NCBI GenBank assembly: GCA_021801125.1
Contig: JAJYYI010000141.1
Span: 1-32,830 of the forward strand
Length of the DNA stretch: 32,830 bases
Reading direction: 5' to 3'
DNA from: Deltaproteobacteria bacterium
GTDB lineage: Bacteria > Desulfobacterota > Binatia > Binatales > Binataceae
Part shown: positions 17,123-25,719 of the stretch, piece after piece
Numbering within the stretch: the stretch's first letter is position 1
Layout: every line of letters starts with the position of its first letter
Program-made: the position numbers and the translations under genes
Notes under the pieces: generated by a model
What the model was told of the DNA's origin: nothing
The model's database searches: none
The model's input: the letters and a program-made list of their open reading frames with translations, nothing else

Positions 17123-19987
17123 TCAGCGCGGGGCGCCCGCGTAGCCAATTCGTTGGCGAAAAGCGTCATAGTCGCGCCGGAACAGCAGGTTTCGCGGGTC
17201 GAGTTTTATGGCGCGGGCATAATCCTTGTCGGCCGCTGGATAGTCGTAGCTTCGCTCCCTGGCGACCGCGAGCAAATAGTAGGCGTCAGCCGACGCCGGG
17301 TTTAGCTGTACCGCCCGCTCCAGTGTCGCAACCGCCAAATCAAGTTTTCCGGCCTGCATATACCACGCCCCCAGGCGCATCATGTTGTCAAAGGTCGGAG
17401 CGTACCGCACGACTTTCGCCATCGCGTCTTGTGCGAGTGCTGGATCGCCCGCTCGCTCGGCTGCTATCGCAAGTGAACTATACAGTTCACCGGGATCCAC
17501 CCCGTTCGCGATACCGCGTTCGACGGTAGCGTGGGCGAGAACCAATTCACCTTTAGGTCCGTACACCAGATTCAACAAATCGTCATAGGCTCTCGGAGCC
17601 GCCGGATCGTCATGTTCGGCGCTTATGAATAGCTTCTCGGCTCTTTGGCGGTCGCCGGCCCGTACGTATGCCTCGCCCGCCTCGACCAGATAGGTTGCCC
17701 TCGTAACTGGATTCTTTTTTCGGGGAGCCGCGCCCGCGTACAGATCGCCCTCATCGGAAAAGCGGCCAAGCGTGTCGTAGAATCTTCCGAGGCCTTCCAC
17801 CGCTCCACCGAAATTGTCCGCGATGGCGCGTTTGAAACCCGACTCTATGGCCTGACGCTCGTCGGGCGAAAGCCACGGCAGGAGCGCTGGATTGAGATAA
17901 AAGTGCGTGCCCCATTCCGGCGAGTTGAACACCGACAGCGTGATTTGTTTCGCCGCGGCCCTGGATAGTCCTTCACGCGCAAGATACTGCGCGTAGATAT
18001 CACGGGGGTGCGGATCCGTGGGAGCAAGCCATATGGCACGCTCAAGTTCCCGACCGCTTTGCTTCGAATCCGAAAGCATCAGGGCCAGCGCCAGATGACC
18101 CGATGAACTGGCCGGATGCTCCAATACGAATCTACACGCCTGCGCCACGGTCTTCGTAACCGGCGCATCATACTGATAGGCAATTGCCCGCTGTGCCGCA
18201 GCCGCGCCCGCAAGCCCAAGAAACGCCATGCAGCAGCATGCGGAAAAAGGGCGGCGCCAAGATACGGCGATCTCGGAACGCCGTTGAGAAGTCATACGGA
18301 GCGCTAAGGCGACTAGGACGGTAAACAAAACCGCGTTGGCCGGAATTTGAAGGCTGAAATCGAAGAACGCATGCACCCCCGCCGCGGCCAATCCGCCAAC
18401 TGCCGCCGCGAGAATGAAAGCTTTAGCCTGATCGAGCCCAGCAAATCCGGATAGAATCCGCTTTCCGGCAGCGAAAAAGAAAACGCCTGCGGCGCAAAAA
18501 CCAACTAGTCCGGTCTCGGCGAGCAACTGAACGTAGTCATTATGCGCCGCCCGCATGAACAAGTACGACCAAGGCGCTCCTCGATAACGGGGAAACAGCT
18601 CGGGCCAAGCGCCGAAGCCAACTCCGAATAGAGGAAAATCGCGCGCCATTCGCAGCGAGTCCTTCCAGGCTGCAACTCGGAATCGCAGATTGCCGCCTCC
18701 CAAGACCGTTTGCTGCAGACGCGCACCGGTCTGATCCCGCCCCTCGGGGCCAACTAACGCGAGGCTCAACAATAGGAGCGCGCCAAGACCAAGTACACTG
18801 ATGGCGGGCAGTGATCGCCATACCGTGCCGGAAAACAGCTTCGACAAACGTCTATCGTAAACCGCCGCGTCCCGGGCGGCGCAACCCTGCCCGCGATGCC
18901 CGTGGCCACTCGTTCCAGGCGAAAGGGCGAACAGGACCAGCAAGCCCAGAGTCGCGCCCATCCATCCGCCGCGTGAGAGCGATAGTACGATGGCGGAGAA
19001 GATCAACAGGGCGGCGGCGAGAGACACTATCCTCAGCGGCCCCGGCTCACGCGCTGGCGCCAGCATCGTCGGAAACAGCCCTGTCGCGAGAGCAAGTGGC
19101 AGAACCATGGAAAGGTAGTTGGCAAAATGGTCGGGATTAACGAACGGTCCGCTCATCCGCGGAAGAGCGGATACCATGGGCGCCCCCCAGTCGCTCGGAA
19201 CAAAGAACCAGAGGATCCTGCCGTTCCACTCCACCCTTTCGGCCAGGCCGATCGCGGCGACCAGCGTGCCCGCAAGTAAAATCGCCGACAAGAGCGTACA
19301 GTAGAACTCCTTTTCGGCTTTCTCTTCCGCTTTGCCAAATGGGTAGCAAAGCACCACAAGAAATAATGCCGAGTAGGCCAGCGCCTTCAGCGATGCGGGA
19401 TAGCTCAGCGCCGGAGCGAGCGAAAGCGCCCGCCAGATCTCGTCGCGAATGTGCGCCGGCGGCAATTGAACCCGGGATCCAAGCCCTGCGGTGGTTTTCG
19501 AAGGCGGCGCAGGACTCACAACATTTGTTTTCGGAGTAAACGGTACGGACGCGCCGCCGTTTCGCGCCTCATCGGCACCCGGCAGAAAAACCGGCGTATC
19601 GACCGCGGCGGCGCGGGCTGCCGATACCTTTGCGGTCAAAATAAGTCCGGCATAAGGCGCTTCGTTGGGCCATCCGGGCAGCGTTCTGGCGTACAGCGCG
19701 TAAGTCGAGGGCGATGCAATTCTCAGCAACTGCGGCGGAAGCGGACAGAGCTGCAAAAGGATAAGAAGCATCAAAGCGCCACCCGCAACGAGGATGGTCC
19801 CGAGTCCGCGAATCGGAGGCAGAGATTCGTTTCCACGCCAGAGTTTCACCATCCAGGCCGCCGAAAGAAGAAAAATCGCGACCTCCAGCGGCTTGAACGC
19901 CCAAGAATGCACAGAGCCCATCGGCAAGGGCGCAGCCACGATGAGTGTTGCAACCCCCCCCGCGACCATACGGTCAAGCCAACGCAA
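17123..19987 (-). CDS. O-antigen ligase/polymerase-domain protein with C-terminal TPR region
   Basis: A large protein of about 950 residues. The first two thirds are polytopic membrane with a Wzy_C/O-antigen ligase region: 'IVLSLSRGGWMGATLGLLV', then RFRVAAWKDSLRMARDFPLF, GVGFGAWPELFPRYRG and HNDYVQLLAETGLVG, the standard 'R.. W..a....p..G.G...........aHN.yl....e.G' layout. From about residue 640 onwards it becomes soluble and helical, with TPR-like units such as AYVRAGDRQRAEKLFISAEH, 'AGKLDLAVATLERAVQLNP' and YPAADKDYARAIKLDPRN. Membrane Wzy/ligase domains with periplasmic TPR tails are known from exopolysaccharide and glycan-transfer loci. The start is TTG 19987 or ATG 19969. It is the better candidate for polymerisation because it sits next to the Wzx and Wzc genes, but ligase activity cannot be excluded. 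Confidence 0.87.
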   Translation of the reverse strand: MRWLDRMVAGGVATLIVAAPLPMGSVHSWAFKPLEVAIFLLSAAWMVKLWRGNESLPPIRGLGTILVAGGALMLLILLQLCPLPPQLLRIASPSTYALYARTLPGWPNEAPYAGLILTAKVSAARAAAVDTPVFLPGADEARNGGASVPFTPKTNVVSPAPPSKTTAGLGSRVQLPPAHIRDEIWRALSLAPALSYPASLKALAYSALFLVVLCYPFGKAEEKAEKEFYCTLLSAILLAGTLVAAIGLAERVEWNGRILWFFVPSDWGAPMVSALPRMSGPFVNPDHFANYLSMVLPLALATGLFPTMLAPAREPGPLRIVSLAAALLIFSAIVLSLSRGGWMGATLGLLVLFALSPGTSGHGHRGQGCAARDAAVYDRRLSKLFSGTVWRSLPAISVLGLGALLLLSLALVGPEGRDQTGARLQQTVLGGGNLRFRVAAWKDSLRMARDFPLFGVGFGAWPELFPRYRGAPWSYLFMRAAHNDYVQLLAETGLVGFCAAGVFFFAAGKRILSGFAGLDQAKAFILAAAVGGLAAAGVHAFFDFSLQIPANAVLFTVLVALALRMTSQRRSEIAVSWRRPFSACCCMAFLGLAGAAAAQRAIAYQYDAPVTKTVAQACRFVLEHPASSSGHLALALMLSDSKQSGRELERAIWLAPTDPHPRDIYAQYLAREGLSRAAAKQITLSVFNSPEWGTHFYLNPALLPWLSPDERQAIESGFKRAIADNFGGAVEGLGRFYDTLGRFSDEGDLYAGAAPRKKNPVTRATYLVEAGEAYVRAGDRQRAEKLFISAEHDDPAAPRAYDDLLNLVYGPKGELVLAHATVERGIANGVDPGELYSSLAIAAERAGDPALAQDAMAKVVRYAPTFDNMMRLGAWYMQAGKLDLAVATLERAVQLNPASADAYYLLAVARERSYDYPAADKDYARAIKLDPRNLLFRRDYDAFRQRIGYAGAPR

Positions 19988-20031
19988 AGCGAATCAACCA
20001 GCGGTGTTGTTTGGAAATCTGGTAAGAAGTC

Positions 20032-22404
20032 TCAGGCCGGGTTCTCAGGATCGGCAGCTTTCACAGCCTCGTCCGGGACAGGCCCGTACCCGTATCCACG
20101 CCCGTAATAGTAAGAATGGTGGTGCGAGTAGCCAAAGCCATTGAACTTTGCCTTATTCAGCACGGTCCCGAAAATCTTGGTACGCGCTTGTTCCAAGCGC
20201 GCGATGGCTTCTCTCACGTGTTGCTTCGGCGTTGCCGCGCTATCTACTACCACTACGACTCCGTCCGCGATGCTTCCCAGGATCAGGGCGTCGCTGACTG
20301 GTAGCAGAGGTGGAGCATCGATCACGATGAAGTCATACTGCGGTGTAAGTTCTGAAAGCAGATGCTTCATTCGTTCCGACGCGAGCAGCTCAGCCGGATT
20401 TGGCGGGATTCTGCCTGAACTCAGGAGAAACATCCCCGGCCTCGGTGTGGCGTGAATAGTCCCTTCCAGTTGCCTCGTGCCGGCCAGAACCTCTGTCAAG
20501 CCGCGGTGATTTCTGACAGATAGTAGCTTGTGACACATTGGACGGCGCAGATCGGCGTCGATCAGCAGAACGCGCGAAGAAAGATGCGCGAGCGCGACCG
20601 CAAGATTGATGGCGCTGACCGTCTTCCCTTCATGGGCGTTAGCGCTGGTGATTAGGATGCTCTTTGGCGGAGCCCCCGCGCGGGACAGCAGCAGGGCCGC
20701 GCGCAAACTGCGATACGCCTCGCCCATGAACGAATATCCCCCGTATGCCGTTACTTGCTTGGTGTCGACGAATCCGTCGCGGCCGAACTGGATGAGTTTC
20801 GGTGCCGACTCAGACTTGGCCGCAAGGGTTCGCGACAGTGGAATAACGCCCAGAGTGGGCACATGGAGAAACTTCTGTGCTTCTGATGCCGTCTTGAGGG
20901 TGTTGTCAAGGCGCTCCATTACAAAAGCAAGACCGATTCCCACCATCAGGCCCAGCGCGCCTGCGAAGAGCACATCCCTGAGCTTGCGCGGGCTCGAAGG
21001 GGCGGTGGGTGGAACCGCCCGATCGACAAGCGAGATATTGGAAGCGTGCACACCCGCGACTACCGATACATCCTTCATCCGCTTCAACACCGCATTGTAG
21101 AGCTGACGGTTGGTATCGGCTTCGCGCTCCAAAATCACATAACGGACTGCCGCGTCGTTAAGTCCCAGAGCAAACTTCTTCTGGCGATCGAGCTCATCCT
21201 TAAGAGCTTTTTCCTTGCGTAGCGCAGCCGAATACTGGGCTCTCACGCTCGCCGCAATGCTAGCGGTCTCCGCGCGCACCAACTCCGAGGTCCGATTGAT
21301 CTTGGCCTGAAGCTCCCGCATGGGCGGATAATTTGGCTTCAGTTCCCCGGCCATGCTGGTGTATTGCGCCTCGAGAGCGTCTAATTTGCCTTTGAGCTTT
21401 TGAACCAGGCCGCTCTCGACCACCGTCGGCAGTGCGTTGACCCGTCCTTCGTCAATCAGGGCCACCTGCGCGCCGAGCCCAATGCTTTTTAGATGCGCAT
21501 CCTGAAGCTGCTGGCTTAGGCTGTTCAGCCGATCGAGTACCACGTCCTGTTTCCCGTTCATCGAAATGAGGCCGGGAATGATGTCCTTGTCGCGGCGATA
21601 CTTGTTGAGGGCGAGTTCGGACTCCTCAAGCTGCCGTTTTAATTCAACCAGCTTGTGTTCAAGGAACCGCTCGGCCTCATCGCTGGCTTGCGCATTCAGC
21701 TCAATTCGCTGATGGATGAACTCGCGAACGTGGGCATTGGCGAGGCGCGCCGACAGTTCGGCGTCGGAGGTGGTGAAAGCAACCTTTACCAGCTGAGTGT
21801 CTTCCACCGAGGTGACCTTCAAATCGTCCAGATAAGTGGCAACGAGCGCCTGATCGATGGAAAGCCGCAACTCGCGGTTGGCACCTTTGTCTTGTTTGTG
21901 CACAGGCAAAGACCCGGCAACCCAGCCGAATAGCTGAGACCACACCCGGGCTAGCGGCCCTGAATTGATTTCTGCTTTACTCTGCCCGATGCCGCTAAAG
22001 GCGGCATCCTTTCGAAGGCCTTCTACGGCTATGACCTTTGCCGCGAGGCTGCGTGATTTCAAAAGCTCGTACTCGGTTTTTTGAAAAAGAGCGCTCGGCG
22101 TCTGCGCCTCGAATCCAGGAGCCGCGCCAATCGATTCCTGGTCGAATATTCTGGGTGCGTTGCTCTGTATCAGAATCGTGGCTTCAGCGCTGTACAGGCG
22201 CCTCGCCATTAGATCGTGAAGCAGGACGAGCGCGGCCAGCACCAGCGGAATCGCGAGCACCAAACCGAGATGCTTGCGCACCGTCCACCAGTATTTCCGA
22301 AGGTCAAGCTCGAATTCGTCATCAAGAACAACGAATTCGGCGTCACTCGTGCCATCAAACAGAGGCGCATTGCGCCCGATGAAATATGGCGAAGGCTCTT
22401 TCAT
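20032..22404 (-). CDS. wzc: Wzc-type polysaccharide copolymerase with BY-kinase domain
   Basis: A protein of 790 residues. An N-terminal Wzz domain includes a membrane helix (LGLVLAIPLVLAALVLLHDL). A long periplasmic coiled-coil region follows, then a GNVR-like segment ending in VPPTAPSSPRKLRD and a second helix. The cytoplasmic tyrosine kinase has Walker A TSANAHEGKT ending near residue 595, Walker A' LLIDADLRRP and Walker B FIVIDAPPLLP. The C-terminal tail carries a tyrosine cluster (SYYYGRGYGYG), the expected autophosphorylation site. It regulates chain length and couples to the outer-membrane exporter. The ATG at 22404 overlaps the stop of the wza gene by one base (TAATG), so the genes are coupled. 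No Wzb-type phosphatase gene is seen in the window. Confidence 0.95.
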   Translation of the reverse strand: MKEPSPYFIGRNAPLFDGTSDAEFVVLDDEFELDLRKYWWTVRKHLGLVLAIPLVLAALVLLHDLMARRLYSAEATILIQSNAPRIFDQESIGAAPGFEAQTPSALFQKTEYELLKSRSLAAKVIAVEGLRKDAAFSGIGQSKAEINSGPLARVWSQLFGWVAGSLPVHKQDKGANRELRLSIDQALVATYLDDLKVTSVEDTQLVKVAFTTSDAELSARLANAHVREFIHQRIELNAQASDEAERFLEHKLVELKRQLEESELALNKYRRDKDIIPGLISMNGKQDVVLDRLNSLSQQLQDAHLKSIGLGAQVALIDEGRVNALPTVVESGLVQKLKGKLDALEAQYTSMAGELKPNYPPMRELQAKINRTSELVRAETASIAASVRAQYSAALRKEKALKDELDRQKKFALGLNDAAVRYVILEREADTNRQLYNAVLKRMKDVSVVAGVHASNISLVDRAVPPTAPSSPRKLRDVLFAGALGLMVGIGLAFVMERLDNTLKTASEAQKFLHVPTLGVIPLSRTLAAKSESAPKLIQFGRDGFVDTKQVTAYGGYSFMGEAYRSLRAALLLSRAGAPPKSILITSANAHEGKTVSAINLAVALAHLSSRVLLIDADLRRPMCHKLLSVRNHRGLTEVLAGTRQLEGTIHATPRPGMFLLSSGRIPPNPAELLASERMKHLLSELTPQYDFIVIDAPPLLPVSDALILGSIADGVVVVVDSAATPKQHVREAIARLEQARTKIFGTVLNKAKFNGFGYSHHHSYYYGRGYGYGPVPDEAVKAADPENPA

Positions 22405-23585
22405 TAGGGCACACCCGCAGTGACCATCGTAATCGGCGCCCACATGAATATGCCTTGCATCGCATAATAGACGGCGTAGCCGGGAATGCGCAGCGTAGAA
22501 TATCCTACCTGCACTACATCGTTGGCTTGTACGGGCATGTCGGGTGCTTCACGCTCCTTGACCTTGTCGAGGTTGACTTTGATCACCATGGGGCGCCCCT
22601 TACCATCCTGCCGAAACACCTTCACCGAGGTCATGTCGGCCGCGTACAGCGGACCACCCGCCGCGGAAACCGCGCCAAAAACTGTAAGACCCGGGGTAAT
22701 CGGTATGACCTTGGGGGTGTACACCCATCCGACCACGGTAACGTCTCCGGCCCGCGGGACATAAATGGTATCGCCTGGTATCACGGGCATTTCCATGTAG
22801 CGCTCGTCATGGCTGCCGGGCGAAAGATCGATAACCAGCGGCGTGAGGGCTCCGTCATGGTAAAAGAGCCTGTGGGCCGAGCCTGTTCCGAGAGACGCCT
22901 CATTGGTCTTGCCAGCCGCATTCGCGCCTGCGGATGGAAGCGCGGGCTCCGTGAATCCAACGTTTCGCACCGACGTCCGGTCAGAAGAGCCCGTCTCAGC
23001 CCCTTCGCCGGCTGTCGTCAACGCCGCTGGAGTGAGCAACACCTCTTGCGCGCCAGTGTGCCTTATCCCACCCGCACGCTGTATCATCTCGCGGATCGTG
23101 TCGGCGGGACCATTCAGCGTATACATGCCGGGTGTGCGCACTTCTCCGAGCACGGCTGCCTGGCGGCTGCTGAAGGTCTTTACGAAAAGATCAACCTGGG
23201 GATGGTACATATATTCCCCGAGCCGCTTCACAAGCTTTTCCCTGACCCCGTCCTCCGACAGGCCGGCGACATGCATAGTGCCAAGAAGAGGCAGGGAAAT
23301 ATCTCCGTCCTCGGTCACACGCACCGTTCTTTCTCTAAACTCGTGAAGGCCGGGGACTGAAACCTGCAGAACGTCGCCGGAGCCGATCGGAAACTCGGGA
23401 CGTTTTCCGCGGCGCGCGGCCCACAGCGCCGCGAGGCGCTCGCCGTTGCGATTGGTAAGAGCAAGGTGCCCGACGGGCGCACGGGAACCGCGGACGGCTG
23501 CGGAAAGTCCCGCCGATCTCGATGATCCGCATCCGAGCGCGAGGCCGGCGACGATAAAGAAACAGAAAATCCTGCCTGTTCTCAC
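22404..23585 (-). CDS. wza: Wza-type outer-membrane polysaccharide export lipoprotein
   Basis: From GTG 23585 the product is 393 residues and starts with a compact lipoprotein signal (RTGRIFCFFIVAGLALGC, lipobox LALGC). The frame is also open to a GTG at 23627, which would make an unusually long n-region. A weak GGAAA lies 7 bases before the chosen start. The domains are a poly-export (PES) domain opening with 'FPIGSGDVLQVSVPGLHEF', then SLBB-type domains (AAVLGEVRTPGMYTL and VTVVGWVYTPKVIPI). The C-terminal GYAVYYAMQGIFMWAPITMV could be the amphipathic helix that forms the outer-membrane pore. A low-complexity insert rich in A, G and T lies between the SLBB domains (about residues 190-240). 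It should export the polymer together with Wzc. Confidence 0.93.
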   Translation of the reverse strand: MRTGRIFCFFIVAGLALGCGSSRSAGLSAAVRGSRAPVGHLALTNRNGERLAALWAARRGKRPEFPIGSGDVLQVSVPGLHEFRERTVRVTEDGDISLPLLGTMHVAGLSEDGVREKLVKRLGEYMYHPQVDLFVKTFSSRQAAVLGEVRTPGMYTLNGPADTIREMIQRAGGIRHTGAQEVLLTPAALTTAGEGAETGSSDRTSVRNVGFTEPALPSAGANAAGKTNEASLGTGSAHRLFYHDGALTPLVIDLSPGSHDERYMEMPVIPGDTIYVPRAGDVTVVGWVYTPKVIPITPGLTVFGAVSAAGGPLYAADMTSVKVFRQDGKGRPMVIKVNLDKVKEREAPDMPVQANDVVQVGYSTLRIPGYAVYYAMQGIFMWAPITMVTAGVP

Positions 23586-23691
23586 TTGATTGTTTCCGAC
23601 GCGTTCGACCGCTGCGCCCGACAACACTTAGCCGTAAGCCGACGGCTTGACACGCCATCCACTGCTGGAGAAAAGGAAAGAACCTGAGACC

Positions 23692-23704
23692 GGCGAGGCT
23701 CGCC
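23692..23704. repeat. Palindrome in the spacer before wza
   Basis: ggcgag-g-ctcgcc is a perfect 6-bp inverted repeat with a single central base. It lies inside a larger imperfect one bounded by tgag and ctca, between the small secreted-protein gene and wza. On the transcribed minus strand it is followed, after some ten bases, by a pyrimidine-rich run (TTCTTTCCTTTTC). A weak terminator or attenuator, or a protein-binding site, is possible. Confidence 0.35.
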
Positions 23705-23766
23705 TCACTTCGCCCGAGGGTGAGCTCTGTGCGGACTGAAAGCGTTCACTCTCGGCTCGATAGCGG

Positions 23767-24279
23767 TCACCTCGAAGGACTCGTGGGACCGCTGAACCCG
23801 CCGGCTGCGGCATACCCGCCGACTACTCCGCCGGCGACGACTGCCGTACCGCCGGCAACCAGCGCTGCAAAAGCTGCCGGCGAGAAACCGAACGGATCCC
23901 CGGCAATGACCGCGCCTCCCCTCCCATCAGTGGCAAGCGCCACCGCCGCCGTGCCAGTGGACACCTTCCAGTTCATCGTGAGGCCCTTGTTGCTCAGATA
24001 CGCTGCCGCGGTACCCGCTTTGAAGGAAGTGCCTAGCGGCTCCAGTACGTAATTATACGCGCCGGGAGCCAGCCCGGTGATACTGTACCGGCCCTCATTG
24101 TCGGTCAACACCTTGCCGAGGATCTTACCGCTGGCGTTCTTAACAATGATCTGCACTCCAGAAACCGGTTTATTGGCGACATCCGAGACCCTTCCCACGA
24201 TTTCCGCACACAGTGCAAGCGATGCCGTCGCGAGTACGAACAAGCCAGCCGCCGCCACAATTGATATTCTTCTGATCAT
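23767..24279 (-). CDS. Small secreted protein with carboxypeptidase-regulatory-like (Cna_B-like) domain
   Basis: A product of about 170 residues. A Sec signal peptide covers residues 1 to about 25 (ISIVAAAGLFVLATASLALC, ending near CAE). A beta-sandwich of the CarboxypepD_reg type follows: IVGRVSDVANKPVSGVQIIV, GKVLTDNEGRYSITGLAPGA, then YNYVLEPLG. The C-terminal third contains a Gly/Ala-rich hydrophobic stretch (AGGTAVVAGGVVGGYAAAGG) that could insert in a membrane. The start is well supported: AAGGAGAT lies 8 bases before the ATG at 24279. It is the first gene of the exopolysaccharide locus, directly before wza, so a role in export-complex assembly or polymer binding is likely but untested. 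The signal sequence ends in LALCAE, so lipidation at that Cys is not excluded, although the lipobox is poor. Confidence 0.8.
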   Translation of the reverse strand: MIRRISIVAAAGLFVLATASLALCAEIVGRVSDVANKPVSGVQIIVKNASGKILGKVLTDNEGRYSITGLAPGAYNYVLEPLGTSFKAGTAAAYLSNKGLTMNWKVSTGTAAVALATDGRGGAVIAGDPFGFSPAAFAALVAGGTAVVAGGVVGGYAAAGGFSGPTSPSR

Positions 24280-24303
24280 GGAACAGTATCTCCTTCCCAA
24301 GCC

Positions 24304-24358
24304 CTGATTGAATCAGCTTATAATATACGACTTCGGCGAACTGAGACACTTTCGAAAG
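24304..24358 (-). promoter_or_regulatory. Candidate promoter/operator of the exopolysaccharide locus
   Basis: Reading the minus strand, the AT-rich TATATTATAAG at about 24329-24319 is a plausible -10 region about 40-50 bases before the first start codon. Two perfect palindromes flank it: ctttcgaaag at 24349-24358, over the expected -35 position, and ctgatt-g-aatcag at 24304-24316, in the presumed 5' leader. No good -35 consensus is present at the right spacing, which suggests activator dependence or an alternative sigma factor. The palindromes are seen directly; the promoter function is inferred. Confidence 0.45.
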
Positions 24359-24557
24359 GAACCTTGACCATCATCGCCACTTGAAGAGCTTCAGGTTGGC
24401 TTACTTTCTTTCTCCGCAAGGATTTACTTCAGGTCCGCGTCGAGTGCCCGTGCCGCAGTCGGAACTACTTCATAACCGGCGCATTATCAGGAAAGCAATC
24501 GGTGCCGCACCCTATTTCCAGTTCCCACGGTCCACACGACCGGGAAGCCCCAATGCC

Positions 24558-24583
24558 GCGTGAAATCAAGAATTTCTTCACGC
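24558..24583. repeat. Inverted repeat downstream of the glycine-zipper lipoprotein gene
   Basis: gcgtgaa and ttcacgc pair perfectly (7 bp) around a 12-base loop, some 30-50 bases beyond the lipoprotein stop codon on the minus strand. There is no run of T after it, so it is only a weak terminator candidate. The rest of 24359-24610 holds no recognisable gene. Confidence 0.35.
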
Positions 24584-24610
24584 CAGAGACCTTGGCTTTC
24601 ACAGCGGCCC

Positions 24611-25111
24611 CTATTTCTCCACCGACGCGGTGAAAGCCGCTTCCAAACGCGAAACCGCATCATTAGCTCTTCGCACCGCATCTTGCGCACCCAAAGCCGC
24701 CGCCTGGGCTCGGCTTGCCGCCGCAGCCGCCTCCCTCGCCGATTGCTCAGCCCTCGCCGCGCTAGTCTCCGCTTTGATTGCGGCAATCTCGGCCCTGTCG
24801 GTGGCTCTATCGATTTTAATTTCCGTGTTCACCGCCACCAGGTACCCGATGATCCCCCCTACCAACGGACCCACCACGGCGCCACCAACCACCCCGGCAC
24901 CGATCGCGATCGCCGAACCGCTGCTAATCGCAGCCCCAAGTCCCGCCCCAAGCCCTTCCGTCGCCACCGCGCCAGTTCCCGCGCCTATGGCGGTGTCGTT
25001 TTTCTCCTGTTGCGTCATCGCACAGCCCGACAGCAGGCTCACCACCAGTACGCACGCAGTCGCCCACACCCACGCCGGCATCACGCGCTCTCGAACAGCG
25101 GTGTCACACAT
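24611..25111 (-). CDS. Glycine-zipper lipoprotein with alanine-rich coiled coil
   Basis: A product of about 166 residues. The signal region WVWATACVLVVSLLSGC ends in a clean lipobox (LLSGC, Cys near residue 30). A Gly/Ala-rich zipper follows (AIGAGTGAVATEGLGAGLGA and 'AIGAGVVGGAVVGPLVGGII'), of the kind that forms helical hairpins in membranes (glycine-zipper 2TM-like). The C-terminal half is a charged, alanine-rich coiled coil (about residues 95-166; 'DRATDRAEIAAIKAETSAA') resembling Lpp-like spacers. It was probably exported to the outer membrane, with the coiled coil in the periplasm. GGAGAG lies 6 bases before the ATG at 25111, which fixes the start. A later ATG at 25081 would give a shorter n-region. 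It is on the same strand as the exopolysaccharide locus but separated from it by about 330 bp. Confidence 0.75.
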   Translation of the reverse strand: MCDTAVRERVMPAWVWATACVLVVSLLSGCAMTQQEKNDTAIGAGTGAVATEGLGAGLGAAISSGSAIAIGAGVVGGAVVGPLVGGIIGYLVAVNTEIKIDRATDRAEIAAIKAETSAARAEQSAREAAAAASRAQAAALGAQDAVRRANDAVSRLEAAFTASVEK

Positions 25112-25239
25112 CACAAACTCTCCACATTTAGCGGTTCGTTAGGGTACCTACGACAATCCGCGATCTGCCTGGCCCGTCTAAGAAACGAACTAAGCACAAG
25201 CCAACGTTTGCATTTTCACCAATAGTTCGACACGGACGC

Positions 25240-25719
25240 CTATTCATCTTCGAGCGCGCAGCGGATCGTCTTCAAGACGAAAAGGAACTGGCGCGATCCA
25301 GACACCTCGCCCAGCGTATTAATCGCCGACAGCACTTTCAGTTCTTGCGGGCTCACCTTATGGCAGGCAAGTAGGGCTTTGTTGTCGGTAAAATCCTTCC
25401 AGGCGCGATGCTGACCCCGAGGGGCAGAGCAACAGGATGAGGTCTGCTTAAAAACCTCAGCTATTTCCGGATAGGCAAGAAACACCAACTGGTTGCATTT
25501 TATCCCGAGTATATCCGCAAGGCGGCGCAACAGCGCCAAGCCGGGCCGACGTCGGCCTTTCTCCAGGTAGGCTATGTAGCTCGGTTGGACATCGGCCAGC
25601 CGCGCCACATCGGCCTGCTTAAGCCCAAGGAGCTTGCGGTGGCGCTTAAGCAATTCACCCAGCTTCTCCCGATTCCTTAGCCGTTCTCCGAAAGCAGTGC
25701 TCAAACTTTCCAGCCTCAA
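25240..25719 (-). CDS. XRE-family helix-turn-helix regulator
   Basis: A protein of up to 159 residues with an HTH_3/Cro-C1 domain at about residues 20-75. Recognisable parts are LLKRHRKLLGLKQADVARLA, DVQPSYIAYLEKGRRRPG and 'LALLRRLADILGIKCNQLV'. The rest (about 85 residues) includes a Cys pair (SSCCSAPRG) and is not a family I recognise. It could sense a ligand or a metal, or dimerise. The frame has no ATG, and an in-frame stop lies just upstream, so translation must begin at TTG 25719 or, with a GAGG upstream, TTG 25704. It lies between the lipoprotein gene and the large ATPase gene, all on the same strand. Control of the exopolysaccharide locus is possible but inferred from proximity only. 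Confidence 0.88.
   Translation of the reverse strand: MRLESLSTAFGERLRNREKLGELLKRHRKLLGLKQADVARLADVQPSYIAYLEKGRRRPGLALLRRLADILGIKCNQLVFLAYPEIAEVFKQTSSCCSAPRGQHRAWKDFTDNKALLACHKVSPQELKVLSAINTLGEVSGSRQFLFVLKTIRCALEDE

Noticed and set aside
23640-24300. A JUMPstart/ops element before the export genes
   Set aside because: No GGCGGTAG core was found in the leader regions of the locus.
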